Below, one piece after another: positions 33,210-45,086 of a stretch of 64,000 bases of DNA. The position numbers and the translations under genes were made by a program. The DNA is taken from the NCBI RefSeq assembly GCF_003473485.1, contig NC_053045.1, positions 44,496,494 through 44,560,493 of the forward strand, written 5' to 3'. Source of the DNA: Medicago truncatula (Eukaryota > Streptophyta > Magnoliopsida > Fabales > Fabaceae). Below the pieces are notes generated by a model. That model had not been told where the DNA came from, made no database searches, and was given only the letters and a program-made list of their open reading frames with translations. Numbering within the stretch: the stretch's first letter is position 1; the number at the start of each line of letters is the position of its first letter.

Positions 33210-33600
33210 ACATAAATAATTCTTAGGGGAGGGGATTGCAATCCAAACATTCCTTGAGGGAGTTCATTTTAGGTTTTTACTTTCATAAGGGAATGTACGC
33301 ATATTATAACATAAGAGGGGAGTGTAATTCAAACTTTTCTTACGGTTTTCTTAGGGGAGGGTGTTGGGTCACGAGGGGAGCTTGGGGGACCGTCCACATC
33401 GAGGCTAGAACAACCACACTAGTGAGAGAGACACCACACTCTTACCCAAAACCTTAAGACAATGGATTTATGGATCCTCTTACTTATGAGGTGTTCAACT
33501 TTTACTCTTTTATCCGATGTTGGACATATAACTCACACTTGCACACAACAACAGAGGGGAGCATAATTTACTGTAATTTTTACAATAATGCCTTGGTATT
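33210..33600. mobile_element. foldback-type repeat interrupted by an LTR
   Basis: GGGGAGGGGATTGCAATCCA, ATAACATAAGAGGGGAGTGT and GAGGGGAGCATAATTTACTG match the motif set of the element at 24885-25560. A solo LTR (33362-33553) sits inside it, so this repeat is older than the LTR. Confidence 0.6.
33362..33553 (-). mobile_element. solo LTR of a TRIM-like retrotransposon
   Basis: It is 192 bp with TG...CA ends, flanked by the 5-bp duplication GAGGG (33357-33361 and 33554-33558). On the - strand it matches the LTR at 53945-54134, including AAGTGTGAGTTATATGTCC, the CATCGG box and TAAGGTTTTGGGTAAGAGTG. No internal region remains, as expected after LTR-LTR recombination. Clearly diverged from the other copy, so moderately old. 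Confidence 0.82.
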
Positions 33601-33830
33601 ATGTTTGCTTTACGGTTAAATTTTATTTTATTTATCAAATAATTGATTAAAAATAATATAAATTTAGTTAATTTTCAAGTTGATGGAGCTCCGCAAGGAT
33701 CATGGGATTGGGATGAGGAGGAAAAACTCCCTATGATGGATAATGAAGAATGGGATGGGGGACGATTTGAGTGGCAATGAGTGGAGAAGCACTCACGTTC
33801 CCGAAGGAAGTAGACAAGGTATATACATTC
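33600..33830. repeat. dispersed repeat, copy 1 of 2
   Basis: Shares order and wording with 46540-46735: TTTACGGTT, ATTGATTAAAAATAATA, AATTTAGTTA, GATGGGGCTC-like GATGGAGCTC, GGAGATGG/GGGATGAGG, AAACTCCC, AATGGAGAATG-like strings. Same orientation in both. Unclassified; possibly part of a larger element. Confidence 0.6.
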
Positions 33831-34037
33831 AAAAAAAAAAAAAAAAGATACGAGGCATATAATCTTTCCAATGATCAAACCAATGAATTTAAGTGGTGTC
33901 GGTCGATCTGACAAAAAATTTTCTATATCTTACAATTTTATCGGATGTCCCCGAAGGCACCGATCTAACAAAGTTTTAGAAGTCAGTTATTTGCTATAGA
34001 GTATATTAGTATTTTACTATTTTTTTGGAAAGAATTA

Positions 34038-34232
34038 TAGCCTGTTTGAAACACTTTTTTAGTTTTTAAAAACTTTTTTGCTAAATTATTTTTTAAAATT
34101 ACAGTTTTTGAAACTGTTTTGAATTTTTTAGTTTTGGGGACTAAAACTAAAACATGTAAAAGGATAACTATTGTGAGAAGAGGATTTGTATATTTCAAAA
34201 ACTGAAAAACAAAAACTATTTCAAACAGGCTA
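34038..34232. mobile_element. short MITE, possibly Tourist-like (PIF/Harbinger)
   Basis: Ends TAGCCTGTTTGAAA and TTTCAAACAGGCTA are exact inverted repeats, with TTA on both sides (34035-34037 and 34233-34235). The element is 195 bp and AT-rich. However, TTAGTATTTTACTATTT also occurs both just before the element and just after it, so a larger duplication is possible and the TTA target site is not certain. Confidence 0.65.
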
Positions 34233-34387
34233 TTAGTATTTTACTATTTAACAAAGTTATTAATGTTTTTGGTTTGATAAAATGAGTATTTAATTGGGTT
34301 GAATTATAAGTCGTTTTGGTCATTTTATATGCATTGAGAAATATACTTAATTGGTGACTTGAATGATACAATTTTGTTAAAATAATA

Positions 34388-34667
34388 CTCCTCCATCCTA
34401 AATTATAAGTCGTTTTGGTTATTTCACTTGTATTAAAAATATAATTAATTTTGTATGGGAATGAGAAATTAGGAGTTGTTTTATAAAATTATCCTTTATA
34501 AATGATATGGGAAAGATAAATTAAAAAAATTAAAAGAAGATATGGTAATAAATAGTTAACAGTATAATAGGAAAAACAACATTAATTTTTCATTACTATT
34601 GTAAAGCGACTTATAATTTGAGACAAAAAAAAATTCCTAAAACAAACTTATAATTTTGGAGAGGGAG
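34388..34667. mobile_element. Stowaway-like MITE, degraded
   Basis: Left end CTCCTCCATCCTAAATTATA; the right end on the opposite strand is CTCCCTCTCCAAAATTATAA. Typical of the family whose arms read CTCCCTCCGTCC then AAATTATAAGTC. A TA precedes it, but the right-hand TA has changed. A partial sister copy precedes it (34300-34375). Confidence 0.7.
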
Positions 34668-34679
34668 AACACAAGACAA

Positions 34680-35540
34680 TAGGCTCATTCATTTTTATTT
34701 GCATTTAGATTCAATCAATTATTTTTTTGGAGTTGAGATAAAATGAAAATATTTATCTTGCTTCAGTGACCCTAACAATTTATAATTGACATTGAGATTA
34801 ATACTTTCATATGTGTAGGCTCATAGAAAGTGATTAAAGAAAAGACAATACACAACTTGAGACTATGAATGTGCATGATGAGCCTAAACCTACAACATAA
34901 CCAAAAACATGTCCATCTATTGTTTACGTGGAAACATTATCCACAGAAAATCCACAGAACCAACTGAAAAAACTTTCAACACCATCACAAACACGTTGAA
35001 AAACAATTAGGTAATAATGAGAAAAAGAAGAGGCTTATCTTTTTACTTAGAAATTAGCTCCAGTTTATTACACAAGGTTGCAAAGGTAGGAAGTGCAGTG
35101 AAATCCAAAGTGTATAGAACTAACACTGACAATAATGATGGAATGGAAACAAAGAATGGCTTTCAAGATCAATAATGATAGAGAAAAGACAAAGCACTTT
35201 CTGAGGTGAGTATTGGAAAAAGAGCATGTAAATTGGTTTCAAATAGGGAAAGACAAGGTTAAGGATGTTGTTGCAAAATGTTGTGTTTATACAGGTGCAA
35301 GAATTAAAGAAGATTTGTCAAAGAATAAAAATTATGTTGAAGAACAAGTGGAACAAGTTGGTAGTGTTGTGGATCTATATTGCTAGTAATTGAACAAATG
35401 TGATAAAGAATGCAATGTGGGAGTGGAAGCAAAGTTTTGACTGCAAATAAAATATGGAATGGAAGTGATTTACTAGGTTTGAATCACCTTTGCAGATTTT
35501 TCAATTTACATAATAGATTGTAAAATGCTCTTTCATATGT
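34680..35540. repeat. intergenic segment paralogous to 40660-40740 and 47815-48560
   Basis: ACAATAGGCTCATTCATTTT, TTATCTTGCTTCAGT and GAAAGTGATTAAA recur in the same order at 47815-47960, and the first block also at 40673-40700. CACTTTGCAGATTTTT-type and TAGATTGTAAAATGCTCTT-type blocks recur near 48420 and 48480. No gene identified; these are duplicated flanks of the F-box units. Confidence 0.65.
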
Positions 35541-35764
35541 ATATTTTATTTATATGTTATCCAAATGGTATAATAAGTACAAGTCAGTTGAAGTTGATAC
35601 AACTAACTTGCCAATACAACCATTATTTTCAATAGATTCGAGAGTCAATAATGAGATAAACATGAGATTTTAGAGAGGAAATAAAATATATGCGAGGTAT
35701 CAGATAGGTAATAAAAAAAATATATGGAATAAATTATAATATTCTATGCTAATAAAAAAGATAA

Positions 35765-36145
35765 GGCTTAATTACTCTTTTAGTCCCTTAACTTATTTTT
35801 TGGTTTCGTTTTGGTCCCTTAACTATTAAAAGTTTCGTTTTGGTCCTTTAACTTACTTTTTGGTTTCGTTTTGGTCCCTTAACTCTTCCTCCGTCAACCA
35901 CTTTGGTCCTTTATGTTAGGATGAATGTATTAGAGTTAAGGGACCAAAATGAAACCAAAAAAATAAGTTAAGGGACCAAAACGAAACCAAAAAATAAGTT
36001 AAGGGACCAAAACGAAACTTTTAATAGTTAAGGGACCAAAAGAAAACTCAAAAATAAGTTATGGGACCGAAACGAAACTTTTAATAGTTAAGGAACCAAA
36101 ACGAAAACAAAAAATAAGTTAAGGGACCAAAAGAGTAATTAAGCC
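35765..36145. mobile_element. Mutator-like foldback element
   Basis: GGCTTAATTACTCTTTTAGT at the left and its near-exact complement at the right, ending GTAATTAAGCC. A perfect 9-bp duplication, AAAAGATAA, flanks it (35756-35764 and 36146-36154). Each arm is a run of GGTCCCTTAAC / TTTCGTTTTGG sub-repeats. It is 381 bp with no coding capacity. Related, by the GGCTTAA ends, to the element at 29163. Confidence 0.92.
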
Positions 36146-36399
36146 AAAAGATAAATTCAATCTACGACGACTGCAATACGCATCGCAACAACTGCAATCA
36201 CAGTGTCTGCACAAAAGCCATTAAATCATGGTTTTTCTTTACGGATTTGAAGTTTAGGTTGCTTCAAAAATCCAAGTGTAGTTCTTCTCATCAAGGTTAC
36301 ATCATTTGACTAAATAAAAATAAAGAAACTATATTGAAAATCCATGATCAACTTTTAAATAGACGACTCTTCAAAGAGCACTAATTAAATGTTGTGATG

Positions 36400-36550
36400 A
36401 CAACTTTTTTCAGACGGCTAGTTTTGATGCAAGAAATCCACAAACCTGTAATCGAAGGTAATTGAAAACCTGATTTAAATGTTTTTGGTAACTTTGCAGA
36501 ATTTTGTATTTGATTTACATCTAATGACTTAAAGTTACACACAGTAAGGA
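36400..36550 (-). pseudogene. orphan exon 2 fragment of the F-box family
   Basis: The stretch resembles exon 2 of sister genes: ACTTAAAGTTACACA, AGGTTTTCAATTACC-like and GATGCAAGAAATCCACAAAC correspond to the CNLKS and DGIVDFL regions. It lies downstream of copy G's fourth exon, so it belongs to another lost copy. Confidence 0.55.
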
Positions 36551-36786
36551 ATGAGATAGATCATCGTAGTCTCCTGCAGCTTAAACACTTGCTTTCTTTT
36601 TCCCAAGATTGTTAGTTTTAGATGCTTCCATCTCAAGCACAATCCCTTCATCTTCAGACATCAGATTTCTAGGAATAATACAATTCACCATAGTCTTCTT
36701 CCAACCCAATAAGTCTTCCACCACATTTGTTTTGTAACGCATTGTAAGAAACATGCTCATTCTTGAACCTTAACATGAGCTTATCT

Positions 36787-38306
36787 TCAAGCAGTTGCTA
36801 CGTTAGGTTGGCAATTCTCCACCTTATCTTCATTTGATGATCTATCATCCTAAATTCCAAAAACATAAAATTATCAATTTTCACCGTGAAATCATTCAAA
36901 TGAAATAAAAAAAAAAAGTTAACCAGAGGTATAAAAAAGCAAACAAACAAAAACAGAACATGAAAGATTCAAAAAACTGACAGTTGCATTTGACTATCAA
37001 ACATTTTGTAAAAAATAGTAATTCGCCATCAAGAGCACGTGATCAATATATTTCATGTGAAAGTACGTCAACACTATGACATGAGTTGTATTGCTTTGTA
37101 TTTGAAGGCGTATTGTCTGCAAGCGGTTCCAATTTTATTTCTATAGACTTTAAGTTGCACAAAGAAGGGAGCTTAACCTCTAATAAATCAGGAATTAAGG
37201 AGAGAATCTAAGCAACAAGGAATGAGGATGAATTAGGATCATTTAGGCAAGTCAATTAATTTTTAACAAAATTTAGACATAAAATAAAGAATCTTAATAA
37301 GAAGAAAGTAAAATAAAAAACCTGAAAACATGACAAAGTACCTGAAGAGTAGTTGAAGAAACTGTCAATGATTTTACATCGGCAAGATCTTGCAGCCAAC
37401 TGAGTAGAAGCATAGCAGGCTTTTCCCAACAAAAATATATTTCTGCAGCAATATTTACTAGTTTAACAGAAGAAAGACCACTCCCACATATTCTCTGATC
37501 AGGATGACCGGTATAAGTAAAGGTACAAAGACTCTGAGTAAATAACTGAATTTTGTCAAAGTCATATGAACTTTCATGCATAGCTAAATTTACTAGTGTC
37601 TCGCTTGATATCCTGAGGGTTTGTGCATCCCTAATTGCACATCTATCAATGACCAAACTATTCAACTTGGTAAAGGCGGAAGAGGGTTCAACACAATTGT
37701 CATCGCCACCACAAAACATAAATGTGTTTAAATTTAAGCTGGTCAATGCTGGCAAATTCAAAGATTTTGGAAAGATTGTTCTAGAAAATTTAATAGGACC
37801 AAGTTTAAGAGATGTAAGAGCCTGGCATGAAGAAACGCATCTCATAATGAGACTAGAATCCCCCCATAGCCATAGATTTCTAACTTCTGGAGGTGGGTAT
37901 TATCTGAGGAAACATAATTCAAAATCTTTTTAAGGATTCGAGGCTCAATATTACCTCTACAGTCAAAATCAAGGGCATCCAATGCAGCTGACTTTTTACG
38001 AAGACGAAGAGTCAAAATCTTAGACGCAAATTTAGAAAATTGCTTAACAGTATAAAATCTTTCAGAATGCAAATTAAGAGTTGGAATAAGTTTCCAAAGA
38101 TACTTCCACCTTGTGGACAAAACACAAGTTTGATCGGCATATGTGGCGTCCAAAAATGACAAAATGTGAAGGAGAACGCCATCAGGTAAACTACTTAGCC
38201 TGTCTTCAATTTCTCTATGTTCAGCCTTTTTATCATTTTTAACCTCGTAGATCCTTCTTCTCTTCATACTTAGAAGAATCATTCTCTCTTTGGGAATATA
38301 AGACAT
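36787..38306 (-). pseudogene. F-box/LRR gene with a single frameshift (copy G)
   Basis: The F-box half is 38306-37842. It starts MSYIPKERMILLSMKRRRIY and has LSSLPDGVLLHILSFL and TRWKYLW. The LRR half (from 37845 down to 37342, ending CAG|GTACTT) has ALTSLKL, FPKSLNLPALTSLNL, LSSVKLVNI and DVKSLTVSSTTLQ. The two frames meet at a run of six C's (37860-37865), where one base has been lost, or two gained, relative to sister genes. Exon 2 begins at 37207 (ILSLIPDLLEVKLPSLC) but ends early near 37100. An exon 4 is present at 36849-36787 (DDRSSNEDKVENCQPNV, shortened). The 5' UTR donor AAG|GTATTT (exon end 38438) is intact. Apart from this slip exon 1 is well preserved, so inactivation may be recent. 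Confidence 0.8.
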
Positions 38307-38539
38307 ATTGCTTATTTCCTTTGTGAATCATTGGAAAAAAAAAGAGTTATATAGTGTAATACTCCGAAACAAAAACAAATGAATAATTGTAAAGAGAGCT
38401 AATTTCAATTATAATAAAAAATGTGAACCATAAATACCTTGTTGTTGAGTGGTGATTTTGCTGTGGATTGAAATTTGAAACGGAAAAGACTCAATCAAAA
38501 AGGATGGAAATATGTTCCATCATTTCTAGGGTTCCAGGA

Positions 38540-41110
38540 AATATTTATGGTGCTTCTGTGAAACTTTTTTTTTTACAACAATAACCGGAAGTCAAATGAT
38601 ATCAATTGAGAGATGAAGAAAAACAAAATGATATCACTGTCTTGCGGCAACAACCACCATTTCTCAAATGTTTAGTGGTATTTATGCATCATTAGATTAG
38701 ATTAGGGTTTGGGTGTAATAATAGGCTTTTATCTTTTTAGCCCAATAATTTCTTATTTGATAGTAGTTGATAAAAAAAATAAAAAATAAAAACTCAATTG
38801 AGTGAAGGAAAAGAAAAGATTAATCAGTCATTTAGTACCCCTAACTAATTTTTTGTTTTCATTTTGGACTCATAATTTCTAAAATGTTATGGTCCCTAAA
38901 AAATGTCTCCGTCACTCAAATTGGTCCCGTTTCGTTAATTTTAACTCCAAATGTTTAAGATAGACCAACATTGTAGGTGACACGAGTCCGCAAATGCACG
39001 GTTCTATCGAGTAGTAAAAATATTGATGCACAAGGAGTTGAAGTAATTACCAATCTAATTTTTAATTTTGATTAGCTGAAAAGAAATAAGTTTTTGAGAG
39101 TAATGTTTGTTTGGTTGAAAATTCAGATTTAAATAGCGTTATGGGATTGTTGTTTTCATCAGAATGTCAAATTCTATACATTTCTTATCTATTTTTCTAT
39201 TTTATGCTAAATTCAATTCTAAGGACAATGTGTTCTTTGGTATTTTATGTTTTATTTCAGAATATTTAAACGTATCTCAATAATAATCAAGTATATTCTC
39301 ATGGTTGATTATCATTGAGATCCTTTTAAGTGCGTCCTTATTATCCCATGATTCACAAAACTATTCTCATGTTTTGTTTATCTTGTCTAATCTCATTTAA
39401 TCTAAAATTAAACTTCACCTTTCGATCCTTCATTTGATATTTGAGATATGATAATATAATAATATAAAAATTCACCTTTGGGTCCTTTGTTTGATTTTTG
39501 TTCTTAGATTAAACAATGATGAGAGTAGATTAAAAAATGAATTTTAATAAAATAGAGTCTAGACTTAGGTTGAATAGCTGCAGGAAGGGTGCACAATCAT
39601 GCATGTTGTTACGACACTGCCCTGCACGATCACAATTTACCTATGAGATTAAACCCAATTTACCTATGAGATTCTGCATATCTACAATGACTTAAAAGGA
39701 TATGCGTTATAAGTTTAAACCCAATTTACCTATGAGATTCTGCATGCATCTTGTGCGGCACTAAATAAAAAGAAGGTATATTTGAAGTTTTTGAACTTTA
39801 ATTTCTTTACAAATATTTCTTAACGTGGTGAACTTGCCCTTAGGGTTGCCAATGTGTGCATTTTTTTTTTTTGTTATTATGTTTATATATTAGTCAAATG
39901 ACTGAAATTCAACATATGGCTGCTCCATTGTGGCCAAAATCATTCAGAAAATGTAAGAGAAATTCCTTTGATATCAATTCTTTTTGTTTTGCCAATGCGT
40001 TTATTCAACCGATGAAATGCATGGCCAACTTTTTTGGTTTTGGAGGAAGATTATCGAGAGTAAGGAAGTAGACTCGCGGTATCTTAGGTACTAGAGTAAT
40101 AAAATATTATCGCACAGTTAAAATAAGATATGAGAAAAGAGAAACCGAACATACATTATTTACGTATGAGGAACACTTTTTTGAGGTAGTTTTATTTCTA
40201 AAAAACAATTTTGTGTGCACTTTTTAAAATAAATAAAAACAAAAACTATTTTTTTTGGGAGGAACAACAAAAACTGCACATATATAACTACATGTAAGTT
40301 TGTCCTTTCGAAAATCCTTTTAAGTTTTAATAATTGATTTATAAAATGTTATATTAAAATTTACGTAATGCCACATGTACAAATTATGTACGGTCATCAA
40401 ATGATACATGGAACCAATTGTGCCATATCAACAATGAAATGAGGCCAATGACTTTTTTAATAAAAAACAAAAAAAAAAAATCGTAAGGGAATATTTCAAA
40501 AAAAAATAAAATTGCAGGGATCAAAACCCAACCAAACCATATATGCAAGGATCATTTGCATATTTTAGCCAAAATTTAATAACTTGATGTGTCAATGATA
40601 TTTACCTTAGAAATTTAAGTATGAATGGTATAGTTTTGTTAAAAATAAATTCAGTGAAAATAATACAAGACAATAGACTCATTCATTTTTATTTGCATTG
40701 ACATTCAATCAATTTTGTGCACTCAACATTAAATTTAAAACATGCATTCAAAAGACTACAACCTATAAAATTTAGCTATCAATATTACCTTATCACATTC
40801 ACATACAATCCAATGAATAAATAAAATACAAGCATCTAGATATTTGCCCACAAACTCGCATTTATATTCAAAAGAAATTTATTGATTTCCATGCATGTTT
40901 GAACGAGTGAATAACAACCTCAATCTAATAACATGTTTTCCAAATAGAAACCCATGCAGTAGACATATCTCAACATTACTCAACTAAAATTAAGGAACTC
41001 AAAATTTAACCAAAACAAGAGTGCCTAAATCATAAAGATAATCCATGATTGGTCAACTATAAAGAATAACACGCTAGCTAGGTTGGATAAACTCTTCATC
41101 ATGCACTAAT
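38540..41110. other. intergenic DNA with foldback and segmental-duplication pieces
   Basis: No gene seen. About 38810-38960 resembles one arm of the GGTCCC...TTAAC foldback family. TTTACCTATGAGATT recurs around 39640-39740. About 39760-39880 matches 47230-47360 (TTTGAAGT, TTTAATTTCTTTAC, CTTAACGT, GTGAACTT, CCCTTAG, GTTGCCA in order). A 71-codon frame near 39856 has no known motif. Confidence 0.5.
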
Positions 41111-41116
41111 AAGTTG

Positions 41117-42422
41117 TTATGAGATGTTAACTTTGGCCGTTGATGAGTTTTGAAGTAGAAAGTCCACAATTCCATCAGGTATTGAAGGTGGTTCCAAACC
41201 TGCTCCGAATGTTTTTCGTAAATCTGCAGCTTCTTCGGGTGACTTCGCAGCAGCTTTCATTAACATGGCATCTTTTAGTATGCAAGATAAAGCGAAGCTA
41301 AGTGGTTGCATCTTTATTTCCACCAACTTCAAGTTACATAAAGAAGGGAGCTTAACCTCCAATAGATCAGGAACTAAGGACAGAATCTAAGCAATAAGGA
41401 ATTAGGGTGAATTAGTATAGTTATGAAACTCAATTGATTTAAGAAAATAAATTAGAAATAAAATAAAGATTAATGTAAAATTAAAGTCTCAAATCATGCC
41501 AAGGTACCTGGAGAGTAATTGAAGAGACTTTCAATGATTTTACAGCTAAAAGCTCTTGCAGCCAGTTGAATAGAACCATAGGAAGCTTCTCCAAAGATGT
41601 GTCCATGCGTGCATAAATTTTGACTTCTTTAACAGAAGAAAGATTGCTTCTGCATATTTTGGGATGTGGAATCCCGTAAAAAGTAAAGGTACAGAGGCTT
41701 GGAGTGGATAGCTCAATTTTGGCAATTTTAGGTGAACTATAAAGCATAGCAAAATTGACAAGTGTTTCACTTGATATGGTAATGATTTGTGTGTCCATTA
41801 CCGTACAACCATGAATGATCAAACTCTTCAATTTGGCAAAGCCCGAAAAGGGCCCAGCATAGCCGTTTTCGCCACCGTAAAAGGTGAAATTACTTAGATC
41901 CAACGTTTCTAATGCTGGTAAATTCAAGGATTTAGGAAATAATATTGTCTTCACACAAAAACTCATTCTAGGGTAAATCGAAAGTCGCAGAGATGTAAGA
42001 TTCTTGCATGAAGAAACACATTGCATAATGAGACCATTATCATTATGAACAAAGATTCTTAATCGTTGGAGTTTGGTTTTATGGGAATAAACATAATCTA
42101 AAATCTTTTGGAGGAGTTGATGCTCCATTTTGCCGATATGATCAAAATCAAGAGAGTGTAGTGCAATTGTGTTATCACGGAGAGTCAAGATTTTAGACAT
42201 GAATATTTCAAATTGCCTAACAGTGTCGAATCTTGAGGAATCCAATACAAGAGTAGGAATATGTTTCCATATATCTTTCCATCTTCTAGACAAAACGCAA
42301 GTTCGAACACCATCTTTGGTGTTTAAAAATGACAAAATACAAAGGATAACACTGTTAGGTAAGTCACTCAACCTATCTTCATATTCTTCATTATTCTCAT
42401 TTTCTGCAATGTAATGGAACAA
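41117..42422 (-). CDS. F-box/LRR-repeat protein (copy H, 41-42 kb)
   Basis: Predicted SCF substrate receptor. Exon 1 is 42422-41508 (305 codons) and ends CAG|GTACCT. Exon 2 is 41386-41117 (89 codons plus TAA) after a GCTTAG acceptor. The total is about 394 aa. The F-box starts near residue 16 (RLSDLPNSVILCILSFL, RRWKDIW). LRR segments include FPKSLNLPALETLDL and LSSVKEVKI. Exon 2 ends IPDGIVDFLLQNSSTAKVNI and stops, as in copies A and I, without the Ala-rich exon 3. The start is uncertain. An acceptor-like TTGCAG sits just after the chosen MFHYIA, so real transcripts may use another first exon. The conserved 5' UTR exon of sister genes was not found in the next 100 bases. Confidence 0.85.
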
Positions 42423-42927
42423 GGAAAGATTGAGTAACTATACAATGATCATTCAAGGCAAAGCAAAGTTTCAAGATCGATTCAACCATTAGGTGAGTAA
42501 AACCCTTTTATTTATGCCCTAATATATTTACCTTTAACTAGTATGTATGTATATATTTTTACTAGTAGTATGAGATAGTAGCAAATTTGTTTTTACGTTT
42601 GTGGTTTCCACAAAAGTAATAAATTTTGTGATTCACACTCCTTTTCTATGGTTAATATTGAATTAACAAATATGTGTATATTGTGATGCATTGCAATATT
42701 CCACAACTAACGTTTGTAATTTCATTTGTTAACGTTGTGATTCACACTCTTTATATAACATAACATTTGAGGATTCCCTTTGTCTTTGTCTCTTACTCTA
42801 AATAAAATCAATTACAATAGTTTAATAAACGATTTTGCATCTAAAAACGTAAAAATTAAAATTTACATATAATATTTTTTGAAAAAATATATTAACTTTT
42901 TAAAAATCTCACATTTTAGAGTTTACT

Positions 42928-43212
42928 TTAGGCCTCAATATTGGTTGAGATAGCCTTAAAAAGTTGTATTCGATGGCAAAAGGAAACAATTGGGGAAAAG
43001 AAATGCTTCAAAAGTTGAGAAAAAAAAGTAGAAAAATGAAATTCAGTCATGGAATTAGGAATACCTTCTTTTTGAGAGAGAGGGGTACCTTCTTCTTGAT
43101 CAGTTGTTAATGACTGGTTTGGTGAGCTGAACTGGAAAGCTGCAGCGATCGGTAAAACCATGAGGAATAGAAGTGTAGTCAACATTGTGCTTTCTCTAGG
43201 TTCAATATCCAA
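42928..43212 (-). CDS. small open frame with signal-peptide-like start
   Basis: The frame of 94 codons has a hydrophobic stretch (MLTTLLFLMVLPIAAAF at residues 10-26) followed by QFSSPNQSLTTDQEEG, resembling a secretory signal and cleavage site. Two GAAG|GT donor-like sites follow (around 43087 and 43065), so it may be a first exon. No partner exon or family is recognised. It could equally be chance. Confidence 0.25.
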   Translation of the reverse strand: MDIEPRESTMLTTLLFLMVLPIAAAFQFSSPNQSLTTDQEEGTPLSQKEGIPNSMTEFHFSTFFSQLLKHFFSPIVSFCHRIQLFKAISTNIEA

Positions 43213-44561
43213 TGGATTGTTGGAGTCAACATTGTTTAAAAAAGGTTATGTATATAATATCCACGTATGAAAGAAAGGGTATTGATACATCCGTTTCTTT
43301 TTTTCTCTTTCTTTGGACTCAATAGTCAATTCAACGGTCAACATTTTCTAGGAAAACTGTTTTTTTAATTTAATATATATGATATAATGTTATTTTACAT
43401 ATGGAAGAGTTTTGGTACATTCCTTTCTTTTTCCTTTTGGTTCAATTCAATGGATCATTGGAGCCAACACTTTAAAAAATATTTTTCATATATATAATGT
43501 AATAATGTTATTCATATAGGGAAGAGTTTTGGTACATTCATTTTATTTTATTAGTACAAATATTAAATTGATACGATGGTGTCTCAATCCGACTCTAAGA
43601 TTAGGAACACATTTAGACACAAAGACCACCTGTAATATATTTACATTTACTTCTCTTCAATGGGTGTCATGGGGCTCAAATTAAGGATCTCTTTGATTTA
43701 AAATTTGTCTTTTTATAACTAGACCAAACTCTTGGAGTTAATACATATTTCTTAAAATAATAAATTAAAAAACATTTTAAAATATTTTTTACTAAATGAA
43801 CCAAGAATTATTTGTCACGTTTTGTATTTTGTGAAAAATTATTGATTAAATGCACTTTTGGTCCCTTAACTTTTGCACGAGTTGCGATTTTGATCCTTTA
43901 TTAAAATAAAAACATTTTTCAACCCCCTAACTTTTCCTCTTTTGCAACCTTCTAGACCTCCGTAATTTTGAAACAAGTGTCTTTAGGTGTAATATTCTTA
44001 CTTCCAATTTTACTCATTGCTTAATTAATTTTTACCGTTTTATAGTCGTCTGTCAATAAAAGCGGAAAGATAGACATGTTATGTGTGCATCTTGACACTA
44101 GTATAATTAAATATATTAATGATCAAAGCTGTATATTGAAATGTATGCAGTGGTTGACTGCGACAAGTATTTTACGACATTAGTGTCAGTCTTGACACTG
44201 ATATAATTATATCTCGTATCATTTTACAAAAATTTACACCATACTCTTACAATTATACTTCTACTTCTACGTATCATACAAAATACTTTTGTCGGTCACA
44301 TTTATAAGCAAAAACTTATTTTTTAGGTTTAATGAATACCTAATATATTTGGTGTATAATATATACCAAATATATTTGATATTTAATGAATCTAAAAAGT
44401 AATATAATTTTAGCTTAAAAATGTGACCCGAGGAAGTATGAATTTTAACTATTTTCAATATTCATTCACCGTCAATAACATGATTTTGTCAAAAAGTTAT
44501 ACTCCCCCTATCCCAAATTAGATGTGGTTTTAACAAAATATGTCTATCCTATTCGGGTCTT

Positions 44562-44732
44562 GTTGACCAGTACTCCCGGTACACTAATTAAGAAACTAAA
44601 AATAGAAAGAAAAGTCAAATTTTACATTGAAAAGAACACTATTTAAACTTTTAAAAAGTAAAATACACAATTTCCAATACAATATTTCCTTTTATAATCC
44701 CTTAACAAGTGCCCCCGGACACTTGTTAACAT
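44562..44732. mobile_element. small MITE, same family as 46752-46933
   Basis: It starts GTTGACCAGTACTCCCGGTA and ends CCGGACACTTGTTAAC, imperfect inverted repeats. Its interior shares TACACAATTTCC and CTTTTAAAAAGT-type blocks with the 46752 copy. Confidence 0.6.
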
Positions 44733-44742
44733 TTCCCTATCC

Positions 44743-45086
44743 TAAATTATATGTCATTTCACGTGTAATCACCGAAACATTAATGATTTTTTTTGTCTAA
44801 TTATGCCCTTATTCTTTATTACTTTATCTTTTTTCAATTTCATTAATTTATCTTTTTTATACCATTAATGAAATGAAAGATATTTTTGTAAAATGACTCA
44901 TATTTTCTCTTCTCTATGCCAACAATAATAACATTTTTTTGTAGATACGAAATAACAAAGACATATATATAAACTCATACTCACAGGTGGATATGTTGGG
45001 GTGGTCATGATATCCCGCCGAACAATAATTACATTTTTTAATTTATATAAAATTGTTAAAGTGACATAATTTGGTACGGAGAGATA
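44743..45086. mobile_element. Stowaway-like MITE
   Basis: The left CCTATCCTAAATTATATGTC pairs with the right GACATAATTTGGTACGGAGA. The AAATTATATGTC arm wording is typical of CTCCCTCCGTCC-type elements. Ends are degraded. Confidence 0.55.

Noticed and set aside
33236-33457. 73-codon frame on the + strand
   Set aside because: It runs across the border between a foldback repeat and a solo LTR, so it cannot be an old gene.
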